A DNA stretch of 64,000 nucleotides. Source: Clitoria ternatea. Lineage: Eukaryota; Streptophyta; Magnoliopsida; Fabales; Fabaceae. Positions 1-8,680 of this stretch are shown here, in pieces; positions within the stretch are counted from its first letter, which is position 1; every line of letters begins with the position of its first letter. Made by a program: the position numbers and the translations under genes. Below the pieces are notes generated by a model. The model was not told the DNA's origin, ran no database searches, and saw only the letters and a list, made by a program, of their open reading frames with translations. The DNA lies in contig CM075670.1 of NCBI GenBank assembly GCA_037962975.1, positions 147,626,501-147,690,500 of the forward strand, in the 5' to 3' direction.

Positions 1-364
1 TGCTCACCGTATGGCTCGGTAAAATGGTTCCCACATCACAGAGAAAGATTGGCTCCAAGGAAGAAGAAGATGATGACTACGCCAAATAATCCCAACCACA
101 GAGATCATGAGACCTATGGAGAACTAAGGAGGACACCAAGAGAAGGACAATTAACTAGAAGAGGTTTTGACTCTTGTCAAAACATTGCAATGAACCATGG
201 ATGAACTAAGGAAGGAGAATAAGGATTTGAGAAATCATCAATCGGAGAAGAGAGAGGCATCCAATTTTCAAAATACCCAAACATCAATAACACAAAAATG
301 ATTCAGCTCAACAATTCTCTATAAATTATATGATTCAACAATGTTCTTCAAATTACAATTGCAT
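1..364. other. Unassigned sequence at left edge
   Basis: No coding frame, terminal repeat or recognised element end is visible. Because the neighbouring block leads into a Tat-type integrase remnant, this may be older Tat-related or host spacer sequence, but nothing here proves that. Confidence 0.4.
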
Positions 365-1055
365 TAAGTCCTAAAACCCCAAGTGAAGTCTCGAGGGTAA
401 TGGTAAATATGTTCTAAAACTCCAAGTGACGGCTCGGTGGTAACGACAAACAAGTCTTAAAACTCTGAGTGACGTCTCGAGGTAACGATAAATATGTACT
501 AAAACCCCATGTCACGGCTCGGGGGTAACTGTAAATAAGTCCTAAAAGCCTAAGTGACGGCTTGCGGGTAACGGCAAATAAGTCATAAAACTCTAAGTGG
601 CGGCTCGGGGGTAATGACAAATAAGTCCTGAAACCCCGAGTGACTAATAGGTCTTAAAATCTCAAGTAACAGCTCAAGGGTAACGACAAATAAGTCCTAA
701 TACTCTAAGTGATGGATTGGGGGTAACAACAAATAAGTCCTAAATTTTAAGTAACGATTTGGAGGTAATGACAAATAAGTCCTAAAACTCTGAGTGACGT
801 CTCGTGGGTAACAGAAAATAAATTCAAAAACTCTGAGTGACTGCTAGAGGATAACGTAAAATGATTACCACGTTAAGTTCTAAAATTTTGAGTGATGACT
901 CGGGGGTAACGACAAATGATTACTACGTTAAGTCCTAAAACTTCGAGTGACAGCTCAGGGGTAATGGAAAATGATTACTACATTTAGTCTTAAAACTTCG
1001 AGTGAAAGCTTGGGGTTATTAAGTTAAGTCTTACAACTCCAAGTGACGACTCAGA
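365..1055. repeat. 43-bp minisatellite, about 16 diverged units
   Basis: Tandem units each begin near TAAGTCCTAAAAC, pass through a CCGAGTGACGGCTCGGGGG-like centre and end in GTAACGACAAA. Most units are about 43 bp. The last units are longer (about 54 bp) through an added TGATTACTACG segment. One unit near 640 is truncated. Many units have decayed by transitions. The array ends directly against the Tat-type integrase coding remnant, so it probably lies inside that element or formed at its edge. Confidence 0.85.
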
Positions 1056-1059
1056 TGAA

Positions 1060-1237
1060 AAATTTCCAAGTGCCAACCACGAAACACCATTCTACCCTAC
1101 CTACGAAATAGATGCAACGATTCCTGTGAAATTAGGAGAGCCTTATCATAGAAGAACATCCTATAAAGAAGAAGAAAATGACACAAGGAGACAAGAAGAC
1201 CTGAACCTTAATCTGAAAAAGAACGAGACATAGCCTG
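1060..1237 (+). pseudogene. Tat-type gypsy integrase C-terminal region, left fragment
   Basis: The plus-strand frame from about 1063 reads FPSANHETPF, then a TYEIDATIPVKLGEP-like segment and an acidic EEEN stretch. This matches the region after the integrase catalytic core in Tat/Ogre-type Ty3/gypsy elements (family pattern ETPF-LTYG-IPVELGEP). It stays open until a TAG at the junction with the Tekay insertion. The reading continues at 11581, as shown by the 5-bp duplication. It is a dead fragment. Confidence 0.75.
1233..1237. other. Target-site duplication GCCTG, left copy
   Basis: GCCTG immediately precedes the 5' LTR and recurs at 11581-11585 immediately after the 3' LTR. A 5-bp duplication is the expected Ty3/gypsy integration footprint and marks a simple insertion into the Tat integrase remnant. 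Confidence 0.85.
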
Positions 1238-2506
1238 TGTAACATCCTGAATAATTAAGTAAAAATCTTTAATTGGCAGGAAATATTAATAATTGTCCTC
1301 AAATTTATTTAAGATTTTAGGGGATTATTATTACTTGTATAAATATAATTATAAATAATTAAATGTTGTGGAATTAAATAAATTTACTTGATTGATTAAT
1401 TATAAAGTTGAATGAGGTGTGATTAGATGAAGGTAAATTTAGAAGTTACCAATAAGGATTAAAAGTAAGAGTTTTAATTAAAACTTTAAAGGAAAAATAT
1501 AAAAGAAATAGGAAAATGACCATTTCACCCTTGGATTTTAAATAACAAACTCACTTTCTTCTTCTTCCTCATTCTGCACACGTGTTTCTTCTTCTTCTTC
1601 CCTCTCCATTCCTGAATTTTATAGCTTTTATTGGAGGGGCTCGTTTTGCATCGGAACTTTAAATTGATCGCATTTTTGAAGTCAAGGCATCGAGGTATGC
1701 CTAATTATACCTTTAATTTCAAGATTCTTCTTGCCTCTCCTCTTTCCCCCTCTAGAGGTGTGTTGCATGTGTGAGGGAACGTTTGGGTCTTGCGTTTTAC
1801 GGCAATGTAGGACTTGGGTATCGATCCTAAGATAGCGGGTACAATCGAGAACTAATAAATTTAGTGTTTCGACATTTATAGGTAGCGAAACGAATGCCAG
1901 AGGACCGAGTGCTGAAGCGGGTGTTAGATTCGGAAGTAGAACCTTGAACCAAGCACCTAGAGGATGCAACCGACATTATGAACAAATCGTTGAAGCTTGG
2001 AATAGAGGTAAGGGGGTGTTCGGGTCATAATTAAATAGAATAGGTGCGTATGTCGAGCTTCGGTCATTTAACTAAACCTTTATATACTGAGAAAAGTTAC
2101 TAAATAATAATTGTAAAAGTATGCATGTATGAATATGGAATTATAGATATTTTATGGTAGTTATTGAATTAAAGCATTCTGAATTATGATAAATCGATGT
2201 GTATGATGGCATTATGTTGGTGGGCTTGACACGTTGGTCTCCCTAATTGATGATTATGATCTGTTATTGATGGCCACATGATATATGATATGAGAATGTG
2301 ATGTATATGCATGATTATGTAGTGTGGGACGGCCGACGGTATGCATAGCCCCTCATTTTTCTGGCTCCCGTGGTTTTTGTGCCCAGTTGAGCTACCCAAT
2401 GGTCAAGTAGGACCCAGTGGTTGAGGTGGAGAGTCAAGTAGGACTCGGTGGACCAAGCAGGGTTCACGGGGTGTCAAGTAGGACCCCCAGCTGAAGGCCG
2501 ATCCTT

Positions 2507-2522
2507 TAGTATCCGGATACTA
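2507..2522. promoter_or_regulatory. Perfect 16-bp palindrome in Tekay LTR
   Basis: TAGTATCCGGATACTA equals its own reverse complement. The 3' LTR has the identical sequence at 9951-9966. The related solo LTR at 11839-15558 has a slightly mutated version near 13925 in the same context. Conservation suggests a protein-binding or structural role, which is an inference. Confidence 0.6.
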
Positions 2523-3502
2523 GGTGTTGAATTATGTGAGAGTCAGTTGTGATACTCGATGAAATTTTTGATATTATGTGATGATGTGAATGTACTCTAT
2601 CTTATTGTTAGTTGTTAATTATACTTTGAGGATAGTGAAACTCGAATGAAACTAAAAAGCTGTAGATATGAATTGGTAGATAAAGAAAAGTGAAATTACT
2701 TGCATAAGGTAGAGTTAGTGAATTAGTATTAGTGACAATATTTAATTAATCATGTACTTTGTTATTTAATTATCGTTCTAAATTAATTATAATTTACCAA
2801 ACACTCACCCTTGTTATGGTTTCCTTTAATTTAGTAACCAGTGACAGGGAGAATGTTGAGACCCCGGAGGTGTGCCAAGCGGAGAACTGATGCCAAGGAA
2901 TGAAGGCAATTATAAAACAAATGATGTGTGTAATGTGTAGAGTGTTTCATGCATATAATGTCATAACATGTCTCATGTGTGTGATGAATTAACTTAAGAT
3001 ATAGTCAATGTAGTCATGATATGGTTGGAACAATTACAACTTGAATTATGAACTATTGTATTAAATGATGAATTTAAATTTGTATGTTGATAAGGTGACA
3101 AAGTAGTAATTTTGATGTTAAATTCCTCATGGATTTGATTTATATTGGCATGGAACCAGTATTAGGTGTAATTGATAAACCATTATGGGCAGGTCTTGTT
3201 TCTAATTTAGAATCATGAATGATGTAATTGGTATGTGAATTCCCTAGTGTCCATGAATGAAAAAGGGGAAGAATAGATTTCATGAATTACGGGCTTATGT
3301 AGGTAGCATGCGGAATGATGGATTTGATTGTGATATATTTGATGAATTAGAATTAGGATTCATGTGTATATTTAGTTGGAATCAATCTCAAATGTATGTT
3401 TGAATGTGTGTGTATGAATAATTTAGGCCCAATGGTGCATATAAAGGGTTAAGTATACTAGATTGTGTGAAAATTTCAAGCTTTCATGTATATACTGCAT
3501 AC

Positions 3503-4018
3503 CTCGCTCAAGCGAGGAGCTTTCTCGCTCAAACGAGATTCCTGGGCATCAGTAGTGTGGCCTCTGGCCCAATCTCGCTCAAGCGGGAATGATTCTCGCT
3601 CAGGCGAGACATACTTGTATCGGGGGGGTGGTTACTGGATGAATCTCGCTCAGGTGAGCTTAGCCTTGCCCGAGCGAGGGCCAGGTAAATCTATTCTGTG
3701 TCGATTTCGCTCAAGCGAGCGTGACTCGCTCAAGCGAGTGAGTGTTGTTTAGGTGCTGGAGTATTTTCACTTAAGCGATATGGTTTGCTTGGGCCTCTCA
3801 CTTAAGCAAGTATGGTGGTGCCCCTGGCGTGATTTCACTCAAGTGAGATAATCTCGCTCAACCGAAATGGGGGACCTGATGTATATTGTGTCCCTCGCTC
3901 AAGCGCGTTCGGTGGCTCGCCCTGGTGTGGTTTGGGAAACTCGCTCAAGTGAGTGGTGGCTCGCTCAAGCGATCTTCGCTGGTCTCGCTTAAGCGAGTCA
4001 GGGCCTCGCTCAAGCGAG
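3503..4018. repeat. Array of 17 CTCGCTYAAGCGAG near-palindromes (5' LTR)
   Basis: Seventeen 14-bp motifs start at 3503, 3524, 3574, 3595, 3645, 3665, 3706, 3725, 3766, 3797, 3834, 3853, 3894, 3940, 3960, 3984 and 4005. Several are exact CTCGCTCAAGCGAG or CTCGCTTAAGCGAG. The others differ by one to three bases, often a C-to-T change. Steps alternate between about 20 bp and about 41-50 bp. The cluster ends about 285 bp before the LTR end. Confidence 0.9.
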
Positions 4019-4304
4019 TAGCCCCTGATACCATTTTCTTTTTTTGCTTCATTGAACCATTTTGCTTGGTTATTTTGGGTCCCAAGTACTGCAAAAATAT
4101 GGTTACCTTTTTCTAATGACATTCTTAAAGTGTAACAAATTGAAAGTGTATCTCTCAACCTCTTTTTATGCAAATCTCCGTTCACCTTTAGTATTTTTAA
4201 TCACAAAAAGTTTTCTTCATATTTTTATTAATCGACATATCATTGTGCCCTCAATTAAGTCAATCGCATGATTAGTGTCTAATTATTAGGTGGGACGTCA
4301 TAGG

Positions 4305-4317
4305 TGGTATCAGAGCC
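4305..4317 (+). other. Primer-binding site, initiator tRNA-Met type
   Basis: TGGTATCAGAGCC lies two bases after the 5' LTR. It is complementary to the 3' end of plant initiator tRNA-Met and is the usual minus-strand primer site of chromoviruses. Confidence 0.9.
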
Positions 4318-4560
4318 TGGTTATTTTCAGGATTGCAATAGGTGGGTATATGTAATAAATTGTGTGAGTTCTATATAGGGCTATTATGTTATTGTATTGT
4401 ATTTGTTGTGGTTATCTGTGTTATTGACAGGATAGTTTGGCATCATTCCCTGGGCACTCCGACAGCATTGTGTTTTATATGTGTTTGAGGTAAATATTCT
4501 ACTCCCTGGTAGATCATTGGTTATTAATGGTGATGTGTTTGATTATTGTAGAATTGCTTT

Positions 4561-7500
4561 ATGGCTAAGGGAACTAGTTTTAATGAAGGAGATGACTTTT
4601 TCTCAAAATTCTCTCAAATGATGAGTAGGACTGAATCTGGTCCAACTCTTGATAAATTTCTAAAGAGGAATCCACCTTCTTATAAAGGAGGACACGACTA
4701 TGATGGTGCACATGTTTGGATACAGGAAATTGAACAAGCTTTTGAATATTTTGAGTGCTCGAAGGAACAAAAAGTACAATTTGCTACTTATCAGTTGAAA
4801 GACGAAGCTAGGGTGTGGTGGTCTAGGACCAAGGTGCAAATGAATGCAGCAAGTGAACCGTTGGTGTGGGCAAACTTCCGTAAAAGGTTTCTTGCTAAAT
4901 ATTTTCTTGACAATTACAAAATTCGTAAGGAGATGGAGTTTCTGAGGTTAGAATAAGGCAGAATGTCAATGGCTGAATACACTACCAAGTTTGATGAATT
5001 ATGTGACTTCTACCACCCTTTCTCCTTGGAAGGGACTGAAGGTAGTAAATGTGCTAAGTATGAAGCTGGACTATGAATTGAACTTCATAGTGTAATTGCG
5101 CCCATGGAAATTCGAGATTATCCTACTTTGGTGAATAAAGCCAGATTGACTGAGGAAGTACAATTACAGAGGACATTCCAACCAAAAGACAAGAAACCGT
5201 TGAAGGCAAAAGGGTTCAGCTTTAAGAAGATGGGTCAGTTTTTTTGTGGTGGCAAGTCTTCTGTTACGTCTTCTTCCTCTTCTGGTCGTGGTTCTACCAG
5301 CTATTCTAGTAGTTATTCTGGTGGTCGTGCATGCTATAATTATGGTCAGGAGGGCCATATTGCGAAACATTGTCCTGCTAGTCAAACTGTTTGCTTCCAA
5401 TGTGGACAACCGGGACACCTTAGGTCGGATTGCCCACAGAGGCAACAACAGGGTGGACATGATATCGAGCTAATACTTCTATGACTCGTGGTACAAATTT
5501 TCAGCGGGGAGGTTGAAACAGTGGTGGTCGTGGAAGCCAACACCCAAGGAGGTCCGATGCTCAATCTAGTGGTGCTCAAAATGTCATGGCGGGGCAAGTA
5601 TTTGACTTTGATGCTTCTGAGGTTACAAGAACTTAACACTAAGAACGTGGTAAGTGATGTCTCCGCAACTTATGTTATTCTATTTGCTTTGGAGGGGCGA
5701 TATAATCTTATGCCTAGTGATATTCCGGTGGTGTATGATTTTCCTGATGTGTTTCTGGAAGATATTCCAAAATTGCCTCCCAATCAGGAGATTGATTTTA
5801 CCATTGATTTGATTCCTGGGGCCGAACCTATGTCCCGGGCACCTTATAGGATGTCTTCGGTAGAGTCGGCAGAGGTTAAGAAACAGGTCAATGAGTTATT
5901 GGATAAGGGATTCATTCGGTCGAGTACATCACCATGGGGCACTCCGGTATTACTTGTGAAGAAAAAGGATGGTAGTATGCAAATGTGTATCGATTAGGGG
6001 CAGTTAAATAAACTGATGATTAATAACAAATACCCCTTACCGTGGATCGACGATTTATTAGATCAATTATGGGGCGTAATGGTATTTTCCAAGATTGATC
6101 TAAGGTCGGGATATCATCAGATTAGGTTGAAATTCAAGGATGTCCTGAAAACGGTGTTTCAGACCCGTTGTGGTCACTTTGAATATTTTGTGATGCCATT
6201 TGGAGTGACCAATGCTCCAGCTATTTTTATGGACTATATAAACTGGATCTTCCAACTATATTTGGATCAATTTGTGGTGGTGTTCATTGACGATATACTG
6301 GTGTATTCAAAGTCTCTTAAGGATCATGCACAACATCTATAGATTATTTTGCAGGTGTTGCATGAGAAGCAGTTATATGCTAAATTGTCAAAGTGTGATT
6401 TTTGGGAATGAAGTGTACAATTCTTGGGACATATGATTTCCCGTGATGGCGTATCTGTTGACCCATCCAAAATTGAGGCGGTTATGGCTTGGGAGAGGCC
6501 TAGATCAATGACTGAGATCAGGAGTTTCTTGGGATTGGCCGGTTATTATCGCTACTTTATTGAAGGATTTTCTCGAATTGCGCTACCTTTGACTCAATTG
6601 ACGAGAAAGGAGAATATGTTTGCATGGACGGAAAAGTGTGAACTGAGTTTTCAAACTCTGAAGCGATGTTTGACTACTGTACCTGTGCTTGCATTACCAG
6701 ATGTGATGAAAGAATTTGTGGTGTATTGTGATGCATCCAAGTTTGTCTTAGGATGTGTACTGATGCAGGATGATAGGGTGATTGCCTATGCTTCGAGGAA
6801 ATTAAGATCGCATAAGCAGAATTACCCTACTCACAATCTTGAGCTTGCGGCAGTGGTATTTGCATTAAAAATTTGGCGCCATTATTTATATGGTTCTCGT
6901 TTTGTGGTGTTTAGTGACCACAAGAGCTTGAAATACTTATTTGACCAGAAAGAGGTAAACATGCGACAAAGGCGATGGGTTGAGTATTTGAAGGACTATG
7001 ATTTTGATCTGAGATATCATCCTGGCAAAGCAAACATTGTTGTTGATGCTTTGAGCAGGAAGGTCTTGCATGCAGCCTTCTTGATGGGAAATGAGCAGGA
7101 AGGTCTTGCATGCAGGAAGGTCTTACATGCAGCCTTCGTGAGCTGAATGTTGGGGTTGTTATGGAAACCCCGAACCAGATAGTTGTTGGAATACTGAAGA
7201 TCTCAAATGAATTTTTGGAGTCCTTGGCGGTGGCCCAGGGATCTGATGAGGAGTTGTTGAGGCTACTTGATGTCCAAGCTAAGGGTAAGGAAATGAATTT
7301 GACTAAAGGATGTGATGGTATTTGGCGGTTTAAAAACTATGTTGTTGTGCCAGCTATGGGTGATTTCAGGCAATTGGTGCTATTTGAAGCACACAAAAGT
7401 TCCTTAAGCATTCATCCTGGTATTACAACAATGTACCATGATTTGAAGAAAGAGTTCCGGTGGCCAGGCATGAAACAAGCAATTACTGAGTATGTAAGAT

Positions 7501-8638
7501 CTTGTGTGGTATGTTAGAAATGTAAGGTTGAGCACCAGAGGCCTCCTGGATTGCTCCAACCACCTGAGATTCCGATTTGGAAGTGGGAAAGTATCACGAT
7601 GGATTTTGTATCCGGGTTGCCTCGGACCCGTTTTGGATGCGATGCTATTTGGGTGGTTGTGGATAGATTAACCAAAAGTGCCCATTTTCTGGCTATGAAT
7701 ATGAAATGGTCATTGAACAGACTGGCCAGGTTATATATCATTGAGATTGTAAGACTGCATGGTGTACCTTTGAGTATTATTTCTGACCGTGATCCGCGAT
7801 TTACTTCTAGATTCTGGAAGAGTTTACAGCAAGAGCTAGGTTCCGAATTGAGGTTAAGTTCAGCCTATCACCCTCAAACTGATGGCCAATCTGACCGCAC
7901 TATCCAGACTTTGGAAGACATGCACCGTGCTTGTGTGTTGGAGCAAGGTGGTTTATGGGAGAGGTATTTGCCATTGGTGGAGTTTGCGTATAATAACAGT
8001 TACCATAATAGCATCGGTATGGCTCCATATGAAGCTTTGTATGGTAAAAGGTGTCGTACACCTCTATGTTGGAATAAAAATGATGATGCTATCCATTTGG
8101 GACCCGAATTGATCCAAGAAATGAATGAACAGGTTGCCTTAATCTGAGAGAAAATGAAGATTGCTCAAGATCGATAAAAAAGTTACTATGACAATCGTCA
8201 TAGGCCACTTGAGTTTCAAGTAGGAGATTGGATATTTCTGAAGGTGACACCTATAAAGGGTGTAGGTTGGGTATTGAAAAGCCAAAAACTCAACCCGAGA
8301 TATATCAGACCATATCAGATCTTGGAATGGATTGGTGACGTAGCTTATAGATTGAATCTTCCTCGATCTTTAACCAACATCCACAATGTGTTTCACGTTT
8401 TGCCATTGAGGGCATATATTCCTTGTGATTCGATGATTGTACCGGAAGATTCTGGTGAGTTAAAAGAGGATTTGACGGTGAAAGTAGCGCCTATTTGCAT
8501 CGAAGGGTACCAGACTAAGCGATTAAGAAACAAGGAGGTTCCTGTAGTAAAAGTGAAGTGGCAAATCTAAATGGAATAACCTATACATGGGAGTTGGAAT
8601 CAGACATGAGGCGGTTGTATCCCAATCTTTTCCAATAA
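4561..8638 (+). pseudogene. Tekay-type gag-pol polyprotein, multiply interrupted
   Basis: The frame starts at ATG 4561. The gag domain (WxxExxF, ARVWW, KYF) runs to about 4956. Two CCHC zinc knuckles follow (CYNYGQEGHIAKHC and CFQCGQPGHLRSDC, about 5332-5430). The protease is shortened or unrecognisable. Reverse transcriptase spans about 5740-6700, with FSKIDLRSGYHQIR, MPFGVTNAP and the catalytic FIDDILVYS. RNase H follows (YCDASK, NLELAAVVFAL, SDHKSLKYL) to 7060. Integrase runs from about 7380 to 8150 with MDF and ISDRDPRF, but the third catalytic residue is Asp rather than Glu in GQSDRT. A chromodomain-like end carries LRNKE and TWELE. Stops include 4954, 5074, 6340, 6409, 7515 and 8145. 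A frame change lies near 8570. A ~27-bp duplication sits around 7060-7130. Confidence 0.9.
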
Positions 8639-8670
8639 GGTACGTTGATTACGGGGACGAAATCCCTTTT

Positions 8671-8680
8671 AGGGGGTGGA
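8671..8680 (+). other. Polypurine tract before 3' LTR
   Basis: AGGGGGTGGA directly abuts the 3' LTR start at 8681, the position of the plus-strand priming tract in LTR retrotransposons. Confidence 0.8.

Larger units (their letters stand above)
1238..4302 (+). repeat. 5' LTR of Tekay-type element
   Basis: This 3,065-bp LTR begins TGTAACATCC and ends GGGACGTCATA. It aligns along its length with 8681-11580. Inside are a pyrimidine-rich CTTCTTCTTCC stretch near 1555, diverged repeats containing GTCAAGTAGGACCC (about 2400-2490), a 16-bp perfect palindrome at 2507-2522 and a cluster of CTCGCTCAAGCGAG-like palindromes at 3503-4018. It keeps about 150 bp (around 4070-4215) that are missing from the 3' copy. 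Confidence 0.9.

Noticed and set aside
365..1055. Possible CRISPR-like array
   Set aside because: Units are contiguous with no unique spacers, and the surrounding DNA is plant. It is a minisatellite.
3486..4185. Short ORFs containing repeated SLKR / SLER words
   Set aside because: These are translations of the CTCGCTCAAGCGAG palindrome array, not peptides under selection.
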